From: Nanobdellati archaeon
GTDB taxonomy: Archaea > B1Sed10-29 > JAGVWA01
Reading direction: 5' to 3'
NCBI GenBank assembly: GCA_018304505.1
Contig: JAGVWA010000002.1
Location: forward strand, 19,342 to 83,341
Length of the DNA stretch: 64,000 nt
Shown: in pieces, positions 23,288 through 31,606 of the stretch
Position numbering within the stretch: the first letter of the stretch is position 1
How the letters are laid out: every line of letters starts with the position of its first letter
Notes under the pieces: generated by a model
The model's input: only the letters and a program-made list of their open reading frames with translations
Database searches by the model: none
Told to the model about the DNA's origin: nothing
Program-made: the position numbers and the translations under genes

Positions 23288-23917
23288 ATGGAACACATTC
23301 TGATAGACGTTCTTGTAAAACCGCAGCAAGCGCTGAAACACGTTAAGAAGGACGCTAATTTTGGCAACGGCTTGAAAGTCCTTGTCATATGGAGCGTTTT
23401 GTCATCAGTGATATTGTCAGCTGCAGCCTTTTTCCAGGCCCAGACCCGGTTCGCGTCTGCAGGCATTGACGCAACTGCGCTGCTGATAGACTCATTTGTC
23501 TCGTCAGAAATCAATTTCCTGCTAGTGTTTTTAATCATGGCCATCCTGGTGCACGTTTTTCTTAACGCTGTAAACGTCAAGCAGAAGATTGGCGTCTTTA
23601 TCGGCACCTTGGCCTACCCGTTTTCAGCAATCATTGTGCTTTCGTCATTGTTCTCAGTCCTGATTTTCCTAGTGTCAGGTATAACGACGCAGAATGACCC
23701 GATAGGGTTCTATATATATCTTGTTTTGTCAGCGACAATGATGGGGCTTGCAATATATGGTTTCCTGCTGTACACCTTGACGATTTCGGAGGTCTACAGG
23801 ACAAGCATGGCCACCGCGGCCGCGGTTATTATTTTAATGGCGCTAGTGGTCTTGAGCGTCGTCGCTTCGCCGGAATTGGCGCAGTCGTTCCTGCAGTTCT
23901 CAGGAACATTTATCTAA
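23288..23917 (+). CDS. Yip1-like multi-pass membrane protein
   Basis: The 209-residue protein has an amphipathic N-terminus (ILIDVLVKPQQALKHVKKD) and five hydrophobic segments (about 30-48, 75-95, 103-128, 140-165, 172-192). This is the plan of Yip1-domain proteins common in archaea. A TATA (CTTTATATAC, 23258-23267) gives a leaderless ATG at 23288. Its 3' end overlaps the convergent methyltransferase gene by 18 nt. Function within the cell is not known. Confidence 0.75.
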   Translation: MEHILIDVLVKPQQALKHVKKDANFGNGLKVLVIWSVLSSVILSAAAFFQAQTRFASAGIDATALLIDSFVSSEINFLLVFLIMAILVHVFLNAVNVKQKIGVFIGTLAYPFSAIIVLSSLFSVLIFLVSGITTQNDPIGFYIYLVLSATMMGLAIYGFLLYTLTISEVYRTSMATAAAVIILMALVVLSVVASPELAQSFLQFSGTFI

Positions 23918-24946
23918 TCCATACGGCTTTTTGATTACCTGGAAATCGAATGACACCTGGACAGTGCTTGGAGAAAACGGACGTACGATGCGCTTGTTTT
24001 TGATTTTATACGCGACTTTGTTTTTGCCGCACGCTTTTTGAATAATATGTTCTGTGTCCTCGAAAGCCGTTTGCTTGTCTGCGAAGTTGTAGAAGTGGAC
24101 AGTGCCGTTGTTTTTTACGCTTTGGATTGCAGCATCAAGGAAGTCCCCTGCGTCTTTCGGGAGTGGCATCAGGACCCTGTCAAAAACTTCGCCGAGTTTC
24201 CTGGCCTCAAGTGACACGTCTCCAAGTATCGGCTTGATTTTGTTTTGCATCCTGTTCAGCTTTATGTTATGCAGCAGGTATTCATATGACTCAGGATTCA
24301 ATTCAATTGCCACTGCGGTCGCTTTTGGCTGGTGCTTTATGATGACGATTGGGAATGGCCCCACACCTGCAAAGAACGCACCGATTTTTTCACCGGGCTT
24401 CACCTGTTTCGCTATGCGCAGGCGCTCGTGGCTCAGCCTTGGAGAAAAATACGTCTTGTTGATGTCAAGCCTTAGCTGCACGCCGGACTCTTTGTATGTT
24501 GTCTCGGTTTTTCTCTCGCCCGCAATCACCGTTGCTTTTCTGATCCTGTAGGTCCCTGAGTGGGCCCCCGCGCGCTTGCACACGGTTTTGATGTTTGGGT
24601 GCGTTTTCAAAATGGCTTCTCCGATTTGTCTTTGTTTCTCGGCAAGAGGTTCAGGTATCTCGATTATTGCAATGTCGCCGATGACATCGAAGCTACGTAT
24701 CGCGATTTCCAGTTCGCTATTTGTCAGGATGCCTCGCAGCGCTTGCTTGAGGTTTGCGGGTTTTTCTGTTTGCCGCGCGGCGCGCTTTTCAACAAGTTCG
24801 TATTCCTGTGGCTTCCTGTTAACGGGGATGTAGACGAAGCCGCCTTCTGAAAACGCGCCGTAGCTTTTTTTAAGCAAGCCTCGGGCTTTCAAGTTCTGTA
24901 TCGTTTCCTGTGCCATTTTCCTGGGCACCTTTGCGCATGTAACCAT
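23900..24946 (-). CDS. Trm5/Taw2-family tRNA methyltransferase
   Basis: The 348-residue protein has the N-terminal CAKVPRKMAQ segment typical of Trm5-type enzymes. A Rossmann SAM site (GAFFAGVGPFPIV) follows, then VAIELNPESYEYLLHNI and the catalytic region DRVLMPLPKDAGDFL, ending in FDFQVIKK. Trm5 makes m1G37 in tRNA, and Taw2 acts in wyosine synthesis. The usual N-L-P in the catalytic motif is P-L-P here, so the exact specificity is uncertain. The gene overlaps its convergent neighbour by 18 nt and is divergent from the DUF63 gene. Confidence 0.88.
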   Translation of the reverse strand: MVTCAKVPRKMAQETIQNLKARGLLKKSYGAFSEGGFVYIPVNRKPQEYELVEKRAARQTEKPANLKQALRGILTNSELEIAIRSFDVIGDIAIIEIPEPLAEKQRQIGEAILKTHPNIKTVCKRAGAHSGTYRIRKATVIAGERKTETTYKESGVQLRLDINKTYFSPRLSHERLRIAKQVKPGEKIGAFFAGVGPFPIVIIKHQPKATAVAIELNPESYEYLLHNIKLNRMQNKIKPILGDVSLEARKLGEVFDRVLMPLPKDAGDFLDAAIQSVKNNGTVHFYNFADKQTAFEDTEHIIQKACGKNKVAYKIKNKRIVRPFSPSTVQVSFDFQVIKKPYGLDKCS

Positions 24947-24979
24947 TAAGTTAATATTTACTCATGTAGTTTTAAAAAC

Positions 24980-25792
24980 ATGGGCTTTGTCGAGCAATAT
25001 TTCATAGACCCGATGCTCTATGGCGGCGGCTATAACATAGTCAACACGCTTGTATATGCTGTTATACTCTTAGGGGCGCTGTATTTCGTAAAGAGTGGAT
25101 TGGACAAATGGAAAGTTGAACTGACCAGAGGTTTATGGAGCGACTTGCTGCTGCTGGTTTTGTTCGGCGGAATTGTCCGGGCCCTTGTAGATGCAGACAT
25201 CGTTTCGAGAAATCCGCTAGTTGTAACGCCTGGGATTTACATCTTCGTGTTCATCATTGCGGCCTTGATGATCTATCTGCAGAATCGCTACAAGGAGAAG
25301 TCAACATTGTATATCAGCCACGCTTTGCTTTTGTTGGTGGCGTTTACTGCGTTGTTTAATGGGCAGAATTGGTGGGCGCTGGTAATGATGCTGGCGCTAG
25401 CGGTCATTGTTTATGCTTTGACGGAGTTGATTTTCAGGTTTCATCCCGTCCTGAGCCGGCACATGGGGGTTTTGTCAGGCATTAACCGGCACGTGGTTTT
25501 TGCCCACGCCCTTGATTCTGTGTCCACGTTCTTTTCAATCTCCTTTTTGTGTGTCGGGGGCTTTCGATATGCTGAGCAGCACGTGCTCCCGTCATTCCTG
25601 TTCAGCTTCGCGCCCATATGGGTCTTTATAATCATAAAAGTGGCCCTGGCTGTCGCTGCAGTTTACTACATAGACAAGGAAGTCAAGGACCACAGGTGGA
25701 ACTGGCTGTTTAAGTTCACGGTCCTGGTTCTGGGATTGGGTCCCGGAACCAGAAACATCGTAAGCGCATTCCTAAATAGTGGTTTTTGTTAA
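24980..25792 (+). CDS. DUF63 family membrane protein
   Basis: The 270-residue archaeal membrane protein has about seven helices. The segment FGGIVRALVDADIVSRNPLV with the following TPGIYI matches the conserved DUF63 pattern, as does the LDSVSTFFSI segment near residue 176. A TATA-like TTTAAAAACATGG region sits at the ATG. The function of DUF63 proteins is not established. Confidence 0.85.
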   Translation: MGFVEQYFIDPMLYGGGYNIVNTLVYAVILLGALYFVKSGLDKWKVELTRGLWSDLLLLVLFGGIVRALVDADIVSRNPLVVTPGIYIFVFIIAALMIYLQNRYKEKSTLYISHALLLLVAFTALFNGQNWWALVMMLALAVIVYALTELIFRFHPVLSRHMGVLSGINRHVVFAHALDSVSTFFSISFLCVGGFRYAEQHVLPSFLFSFAPIWVFIIIKVALAVAAVYYIDKEVKDHRWNWLFKFTVLVLGLGPGTRNIVSAFLNSGFC

Positions 25793-25822
25793 TGCTTTTG
25801 TTACTTATGTTATAATGTGGGC

Positions 25823-26110
25823 TTAAGCCTCGACTTTTATTTCCCCGTTTCGCGGAATGTTGACCTGGATTTCTCCATTCCATTCGCGAACAAAGGCGCC
25901 GGTTATCGTAACCTTGGACCCCTGTGCCACGTTTTCACTCTGGTTGCCCCACAGCGAAACCTTTATCGAGCCGGTGTCGTCCTTCACCATAACTGTTGTC
26001 AGCGTGTTCGGGCCGTACTTGGTCTGTATCTGCCTTGGCTCTGAAACCTCTTCAACGGTTCCGGTTATGGTTACATCTCTGTCCCCTGATTTTATCTCAC
26101 TTATGTTCAT
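25823..26110 (-). CDS. OB-fold single-stranded nucleic acid-binding protein
   Basis: The 95-residue protein is a single OB fold: VTITGTVEEVSEPRQIQTKYG, TVMVKDDTGSIKVSLWG and GSKVTITGAFVREWNGEIQVNI are the strand pattern of RPA/aIF-like ssDNA-binding domains. It lacks zinc finger or acidic tail, so it is a minimal single-domain SSB/RPA-like protein. A short intergenic region separates it from the HhH protein gene at 26170, which runs divergently. Confidence 0.85.
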   Translation of the reverse strand: MNISEIKSGDRDVTITGTVEEVSEPRQIQTKYGPNTLTTVMVKDDTGSIKVSLWGNQSENVAQGSKVTITGAFVREWNGEIQVNIPRNGEIKVEA

Positions 26111-26169
26111 TTTATTTACCTCTGTAAAGTCAGTGGCTTATTTATTCAAGTTGTTATATAAAAAAGGCT

Positions 26170-26760
26170 ATGAAACCCAAGCTGGTTAATTACACAAAAG
26201 AGTGCCTTGAATCCCGGAGATGGAACGGTAATGTAGTTCAGATGCTCGTTGACGCGAGCATAACAAGCCTTGGCATGAGCTACTTCGGCGTCATTGTGCC
26301 AAAGGTGCGCGAATTCCCGCGGGCTTTTCCAGAAATAAATTCGCTAAAAGCGCTAGCAGACGCCAACACAGAGAAGCTCAGGGGGTTTTTCAAGAACAAG
26401 CGCTCATGGCATGTGGCGCAGTCGGTCGCCGCGGTGTTGATGAAGTACGGCAGTGGCGTTTCAGCACTGCGAAAATGGGCGTCACAGGCAGACCACCATT
26501 CCTGGCGCAATGACGAAATCGGGCAAATAAACGGCGTGGGCATCAACACCTTCCAGTATCTTAGGATGATGGGCGGCGTCAATACCATAATGCCAGACGG
26601 CATCGTAAAACGCTACATTGCGCGCGAATACGGGCTTGAGTGGAGCGATGACATTGACTTCATCGATAAGGTCCATGAAATGCAAGCTGGGTACTCGCCT
26701 ATCGAACTCTGCTGGCTCTCCTGGCTGGTTGAGTCAAAAGAGATTGACAAGGAATTCTGA
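26170..26760 (+). CDS. Helix-hairpin-helix protein, DNA glycosylase-like
   Basis: The 196-residue helical protein contains INGVGINTFQYLRMMGG followed by NTIMPDGIVKRY (about residues 120-150). This is the HhH hairpin and catalytic-loop pattern of HhH-GPD DNA glycosylases (G-x-G then PD). The Asp of IMPD is a candidate catalytic residue. There is no iron-sulfur cluster motif. The substrate cannot be named. It is divergent from the OB-fold protein gene. Confidence 0.7.
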   Translation: MKPKLVNYTKECLESRRWNGNVVQMLVDASITSLGMSYFGVIVPKVREFPRAFPEINSLKALADANTEKLRGFFKNKRSWHVAQSVAAVLMKYGSGVSALRKWASQADHHSWRNDEIGQINGVGINTFQYLRMMGGVNTIMPDGIVKRYIAREYGLEWSDDIDFIDKVHEMQAGYSPIELCWLSWLVESKEIDKEF

Positions 26761-26798
26761 ATTATTCGTAGATATTTTTCCCGTGCCCAGCGAATAAT
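26761..26798. terminator. Inverted repeat between convergent genes
   Basis: ATTATTCG (26761-26768) pairs with CGAATAAT (26791-26798) across a loop with a T-run. It follows directly after the stop of the HhH protein gene. Confidence 0.5.
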
Positions 26799-26842
26799 GA
26801 AAAGAAAAAAATAAAGAAAAAGAAAGGAAAAAGGAAAATGAG

Positions 26843-27085
26843 TTATATTTCCTTTATCCATTTTGCGAGGAACTCGCGTAGTTCTGAGTCTTCTGCTGGA
26901 AATCCGAGCCCGCCCTTGTATCGCTTGCTGTCGGCCTTATTGTAGAAGCCCTTGCTGATGGAGATGAATTCCGGAACATCGTCCCCTTCCTTGACTTCGC
27001 TTGCTGGTACTCGTTTTCTTGCAACTTCGATGAAGTTGTTTCCGTATTTGTACTCTTCTGCTTTGATTGTTTCAAATTCTGGCAT
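26843..27085 (-). CDS. 80-residue small protein, possibly PC4-like
   Basis: The sequence has FIEVARKRVP, PEFISISKGF, KRYKGGLGFPAED and a final helix (LREFLAKWIKEI). This strand-strand-helix order and the basic G-F turn resemble PC4/Sub1-type ssDNA-binding domains, but the match is only by eye. The protein is soluble. Divergent from the methyltransferase gene at 27177. Confidence 0.7.
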   Translation of the reverse strand: MPEFETIKAEEYKYGNNFIEVARKRVPASEVKEGDDVPEFISISKGFYNKADSKRYKGGLGFPAEDSELREFLAKWIKEI

Positions 27086-27176
27086 GCCTTATTCCTCCGT
27101 TGTTTCCACTCGAGTGTGTGGTTGTGCTTAGTTTCTGGGCAATGTGCTATATATATCTTGCCTTAAAGGTATAGAC

Positions 27177-28310
27177 ATGGCCAGATATGCGTTTGTTTTC
27201 GGAAAGAATTGGCAACTCAGCCTAGCCGAGCTTTTGAGCTACTTTCAGCATCATGGGATCGGATGGGGATTTGTTGACTTGTCGAAAAAAGCGCTAATGG
27301 TGGACCTTGAAGCGCTGAGGAAGGACATGGTGCACGAGCTCGGCGGGACCTTGCGGATCGTCAGGATTGAAAAGGAGTTCACGGCAGATCAAATCCCGCA
27401 CATCGATTTCGGCGGCGGTGTTGATGACTACCTCAGCGTGCATGGAAGCTACAACATTGTCAAGGTCGCGCGCAAGGTTTTTAACAGGATCCCGAAAGAC
27501 GCCATGTTGAGCACTGCGGATTTGGCGAAAAAGGACATTCGCGAGGTGAACATTGTCTACGGTTTGAAGAAACTGTACTACGGCCCAACGGTGCAGTTCA
27601 GCGATCCATTCTATTATAAGGAGTTGGATTTGAAAAAGCCAGTGACGCGACCCGAACTCGGAATATCGCCGTCTAGGGCGCAGATTCTCTTAAACCTTGC
27701 ACACTCGGAGGAAAATGTTCTGGATCCATTCTGCGGAATCGGTACTATTGGGATAATGGGTTTTGGCAAGGTCGATAGGATATACTTGTCTGACAATGAC
27801 AAAAACATTGTCAAGGATGCGCGAAGAAACATGGAGTGGGTCAAGAAACGTACAAATGCAAGCGCAACGGCAAAAACCAAATTCGAAACAAAGCCCATTG
27901 ATGCACGTGTCTTGCATGAGGCCTTTCCAGAGAATTCGATGCAAAGCGTGGCGACAGAGCCCGATCTTGGGCCGAAAATGAGGTTCAGGCCGGACAAAAG
28001 CGACGCGCAGAAGATCCTGAGTTATCTGCACCATACGTATCAGAAGTTTTTCCAGAACGTGCACAAGATAATGAAACCAGGAGCCCTCGTTGCCATCGTG
28101 TTCCCGGCCATCAACTCAAAGGCGGGCAAGGTCTTTATGAACAAGAAGTATGAAGGCTTCCGCTTCACGGATTTGTACGATGGAATTCCGCAGCACTACC
28201 GCGATGAGTTGAAGCTGCACAAGAACTTTGTTCTTGATGAAGAGCGAGAAAAAGGCAAGTCTAGGGTCACGATAAGGGAATTTGCCGTTTACAGGGTCAA
28301 GAAGCATTAA
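27177..28310 (+). CDS. Trm11/TrmG10-like RNA methyltransferase
   Basis: The ATG at 27177, with a TATA (GCTATATATATC, 27143-27154) upstream, gives 377 residues. An N-terminal THUMP-like region (1-120) precedes a Rossmann methyltransferase. The latter has RPELGISPSRAQILLNLA, NVLDPFCGIGTIGI (SAM site), LSDNDKNIVKDARRNMEW and the catalytic motif ATEPDLGP. In tRNA m2G10 enzymes the motif is DPPY; E-P-x-L-G is seen in part of the Trm11 family. A role in guanosine N2 methylation of tRNA is likely; the target position is uncertain. Confidence 0.85.
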   Translation: MARYAFVFGKNWQLSLAELLSYFQHHGIGWGFVDLSKKALMVDLEALRKDMVHELGGTLRIVRIEKEFTADQIPHIDFGGGVDDYLSVHGSYNIVKVARKVFNRIPKDAMLSTADLAKKDIREVNIVYGLKKLYYGPTVQFSDPFYYKELDLKKPVTRPELGISPSRAQILLNLAHSEENVLDPFCGIGTIGIMGFGKVDRIYLSDNDKNIVKDARRNMEWVKKRTNASATAKTKFETKPIDARVLHEAFPENSMQSVATEPDLGPKMRFRPDKSDAQKILSYLHHTYQKFFQNVHKIMKPGALVAIVFPAINSKAGKVFMNKKYEGFRFTDLYDGIPQHYRDELKLHKNFVLDEEREKGKSRVTIREFAVYRVKKH

Positions 28311-28402
28311 GCATTAGCGCTACTTTTAAATACCAGGTTGTGCAGAATTGCTCATTGTGCAACATAGAATTTGCAAAACAACTTGGAATGGGTGATTGAT
28401 TA

Positions 28403-28759
28403 ATGTGGACAATTGAACGTGCACAGCAGGAATTTGAACAGGCTAAGGGGATCATGGCCAGCCGCGGCAGTGAGGTGCCACTTGCACCCCTAATAGAGGC
28501 TAAAATGCAGGCTGTGGGAGATTACAGGTTTGGCAGAGACTACTACAACGCTTTGCTGCACTTAAAGATCGCATGCAGTGACCTCAGCTACTCAGCGAGG
28601 CAGGTACAAGAATCAAATGACGATGGTGTTGTCAGGGATCACTTAATTAGGGCTCGTGACGAACTTGCAGATGAGGCAAAGGACATCATTTGTGAGGCAA
28701 CATCAGAGCTCGCGTCGTTGAATAATCAGATCCAGCAGCCAGACGTGATTTCCGATTAA
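28403..28759 (+). CDS. 118-residue helical protein, unknown
   Basis: The protein is predicted to be all helical and soluble, with ERAQQEFEQAK at the start and a Tyr-rich middle (RFGRDYYNALLHLKIA, about residues 46-61) that looks TPR- or HEPN-like. No HEPN R-x4-6-H motif is seen. The 3' end overlaps the convergent CCA-adding enzyme gene by 4 nt. TATA-like CTTTTAAATAC lies about 75 nt upstream. Confidence 0.68.
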   Translation: MWTIERAQQEFEQAKGIMASRGSEVPLAPLIEAKMQAVGDYRFGRDYYNALLHLKIACSDLSYSARQVQESNDDGVVRDHLIRARDELADEAKDIICEATSELASLNNQIQQPDVISD

Positions 28760-30033
28760 GAAATGACGTATTGTTCAAGCACCGCTTTTTCCTTCAACAC
28801 GTCATTGCCCGTGATGATTTTGGCTTTCTTCACAGGCCCTGACAAGTGGCTGGGCGTGGGCGTCAAAAGCAACTCAGAAATGAGGTCTTCGATCTTTTGC
28901 TTGTCGCGTTTTTTCCACGCGAACAGCACTTCATTTTCGAGCCAGTAGTTTGGGTTCCTTGCAATGAAATTCTTGACGTGCTCGTCGTCAAAAACCCGCG
29001 GTCCGCGGTGCTTCTTGAACTTGCTCAGTTTTGTTGTGTCTGTTTCGAGAACAACCCAGCAGTTCTTTTGCTCGTCTGTGTAGTGGAAGTTTCTGTAGAC
29101 CCTGAAGTCCTGGATTTCAAGTTGCTTGGCAAAGTACCCTGATAAGCGCTCTAGCTGCCCCCATACGATTTCCTCAATAACGCCCGTTGGATAACTGAAC
29201 TTCACGATCGTAATGTGCCTTCCGGCTAGTGCTTTTTTCAAATCTATTTTTTCCGGTTTCCTGAAAAAGAATTCAATATTCTGGTTTTTCATGAATTGTT
29301 GCGACATCATGACGAATTTGGCCAGGCTCTGCATTGACACTGCGGAGGCCATGTTGCGTTCCTTGTCGACAGGGTCGATAACAACCAGGGGTTCGTTTTC
29401 GAATTTAAGATAGCGGTCGCGCGTTTTCTCGTGGTCAATGATGACCTTTGATTTCCAGCCCTGTGCAGCTGTAATGACGTTAAGGAAGCTGCCATAATGA
29501 AGAACGAGAACTTCGCAAAGAACGCCTGAGAAGCCGTGCGTTTTCGTGTTGGCGCCGTAGAGGTTGTTGTTGCGCAGGAACTGTTTCAGTAGGAGGACAT
29601 CGTCGCGCTTCTTAGCGATTTTGTCTTTTAAGTATTCGTCGTGCAATGGAGATCGGTCGACGGCAGAGATGATCTTGTCTTTCATGTGATAGCAAGGCAC
29701 GATCTCCACGTCCAGGCCTTCAACATTGCCCTTGACGTACGGGTGCTCTGCATAATGCACCGTGGGATTGTGCTTTTTCAAGACCCGTTTTCCGAGCTGT
29801 ATTGACTTGGCCTCGAACTCATTCCTTGCCATGGTTTCCGGGAAGTACACGAAAATGTCCAGGTCGCGCGAGCCTGAAATGAATGTTCCACGGGACCGTG
29901 AGCCCACGACGACTGGCTCAAAGCCCTCTAGCAGAATGCCGCTGCACAGCAGGTCGCTTATCTGCCGAGCTTTTTCGACCTCAGTGGCTTTTGGGCGTAT
30001 CTTTTTCAAAACTTCCTCGAACAGTGTTGACAT
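28756..30033 (-). CDS. cca: Archaeal (class I) CCA-adding enzyme
   Basis: The 425-residue tRNA nucleotidyltransferase adds or repairs CCA at tRNA 3' ends, needed here because tRNA-Arg has no encoded CCA. The nucleotidyltransferase signature VGSRSRGTF (about 44-52) is followed by SRDLDIFVYF with two metal-binding aspartates, and the third lies in LDVEIVPCY. The downstream KQFLRNNNLYG and GFSGVLCEVLVLHYGSF segments are typical of the family. ATGs at 30036 and 30033 are both possible; the TATA spacing (about 30060) favours 30033. The promoter is shared with the divergent ATPase gene. Confidence 0.95.
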   Translation of the reverse strand: MSTLFEEVLKKIRPKATEVEKARQISDLLCSGILLEGFEPVVVGSRSRGTFISGSRDLDIFVYFPETMARNEFEAKSIQLGKRVLKKHNPTVHYAEHPYVKGNVEGLDVEIVPCYHMKDKIISAVDRSPLHDEYLKDKIAKKRDDVLLLKQFLRNNNLYGANTKTHGFSGVLCEVLVLHYGSFLNVITAAQGWKSKVIIDHEKTRDRYLKFENEPLVVIDPVDKERNMASAVSMQSLAKFVMMSQQFMKNQNIEFFFRKPEKIDLKKALAGRHITIVKFSYPTGVIEEIVWGQLERLSGYFAKQLEIQDFRVYRNFHYTDEQKNCWVVLETDTTKLSKFKKHRGPRVFDDEHVKNFIARNPNYWLENEVLFAWKKRDKQKIEDLISELLLTPTPSHLSGPVKKAKIITGNDVLKEKAVLEQYVIS

Positions 30034-30067
30034 CATTATTTATATGTGTGGCTGATTTATATAAAGT

Positions 30068-31606
30068 ATGGGGCAACCTGGGAAGTTGGCTGAAGAACGC
30101 AGCAATGCGAAGATTTTTTCGGGTGAGCCGTGGAATTTTTATTATATAACGAAACCACATTTGAGCGATGATGAGCGCGAATTCATTGCGCTGATCGAGG
30201 AATCGGTTCTTGCTGATTACACAGCCCATGATCTGGAAATCATGATGCTTAAGGACAAGAAGCGTGAGAAGTTCATCGAGAAGGTCAATGATCTTTTGAG
30301 GGGTCTGCGGGAAAAAGTGGGTGTGTTTTCGGGCTCTGAGGAGGACAGGCAGCTCATTATCGAGAAGGTTAGCGATTTCATCGGCAAGCATGCGCCTTTT
30401 GTCGAGCAAAGGGATTACGTTGTCGGGGCAATCGTGAAGGACATGGTGGGGCTTGGCAGGCTAAGTGACCTCTTGGAAGACGGGTATCTTGAGGAAATAA
30501 TGGTAAACGGGCCTGCGAAAAAGGTTTTTGTCTATGACAGGACCCACGGGCTGTGCGAAACGAACGTTGAGTTTGAAGACGACGCGCAAATCCAATTTCT
30601 AGTAAAGAAAATTTCTGATTACGTTAAGAAAGATGTGTCAACAGAACAGCCGCTTATCGACGCGCGCCTGCCTGATGGCTCACGAGTCAACGCGACAATT
30701 CCACCAGCATCCCCCAAGGGCACGTCAATTACTATCCGGAAGTTCAGAAAGAAACCGATAACTATAACTGAACTGATCGCCAGCGGGACACTAACGAGCG
30801 ACTTGGCCGCGTTTTTCTGGATGGCCATCGAGGGGCTGCATGTTTACCCTGCGAATTTCGTCATCGCCGGCGGCACGGGAAGTGGCAAGACCAGCACGAT
30901 GAATGCGCTTTCCGTGTTCATCCCGCCGCATGAGCGCCTTGTCACGATTGAGGACACGCTTGAGTTGAATTTGTATGATCGGGAAAACTGGATACAGCTA
31001 GAGGCCAGGCCGGGAATAGGCGCGAAACCGCTTGAAATGAATGACCTCTTAGTGAATTCGCTGCGCATGAGGCCCGATAGGGTTTTGGTTGGTGAAGTCA
31101 GGGGCCCGGAGGCCAACACCATGTTCATCGCAATGGACACTGGCCATCAGGGGGTCATGTCGACATTGCATGCAAACACGGGCCGTGAAACAATTCTCAG
31201 GCTGCAGAGCGCGCCCATGAGTGTGCCAAATGCCCTGTTCAGTTTGCTCGACCTGGTGGTTGTGCAGCACAGGATGTATCATCCGAAAAAGGGGCTTGTG
31301 AGGAAGGTCGTCGAGGTTTCGGAAGCCAGCGTGATGGAGGACAAGGTCCTGCTTTCAAACCTCTACAACTACGACCGCGATGCTGACGCAATAAAGCGAA
31401 GCAGCCTCCCGTCTAGGTATTTTGAACGCCTTTCATATTACACCGGCCTGAGCATCAACGATGTCAGGGATGAGCACACCGCGCGCAAGCTGGTTCTGGA
31501 TTACCTTGTTAAGAAAAAAATATTTGACTACCAAACGATCAGGCAGATGGCGTTCGATTACTATTCTGACCCAGAGAAGGTCATCAAGAAAATTGGCACA
31601 GCCTAA
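30068..31606 (+). CDS. Type II/IV secretion-type ATPase (VirB11/PilT superfamily)
   Basis: The 512-residue ATPase has Walker A GGTGSGKTS (about 268-276), the Asp box TIEDTLELNL, Walker B MRPDRVLVGEVRG and a His box (GHQGVMSTLHA). Family members power pili, archaella or secretion. Here no pilin or platform protein gene is adjacent: neighbours are the CCA gene and a membrane protein on the other strand. It is therefore a stand-alone ATPase distinct from the one at 48388, and might serve the platform proteins elsewhere. Its 3' end overlaps the convergent gene by 4 nt. TATA (TTATTTATATG) gives a leaderless start. Confidence 0.92.
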   Translation: MGQPGKLAEERSNAKIFSGEPWNFYYITKPHLSDDEREFIALIEESVLADYTAHDLEIMMLKDKKREKFIEKVNDLLRGLREKVGVFSGSEEDRQLIIEKVSDFIGKHAPFVEQRDYVVGAIVKDMVGLGRLSDLLEDGYLEEIMVNGPAKKVFVYDRTHGLCETNVEFEDDAQIQFLVKKISDYVKKDVSTEQPLIDARLPDGSRVNATIPPASPKGTSITIRKFRKKPITITELIASGTLTSDLAAFFWMAIEGLHVYPANFVIAGGTGSGKTSTMNALSVFIPPHERLVTIEDTLELNLYDRENWIQLEARPGIGAKPLEMNDLLVNSLRMRPDRVLVGEVRGPEANTMFIAMDTGHQGVMSTLHANTGRETILRLQSAPMSVPNALFSLLDLVVVQHRMYHPKKGLVRKVVEVSEASVMEDKVLLSNLYNYDRDADAIKRSSLPSRYFERLSYYTGLSINDVRDEHTARKLVLDYLVKKKIFDYQTIRQMAFDYYSDPEKVIKKIGTA

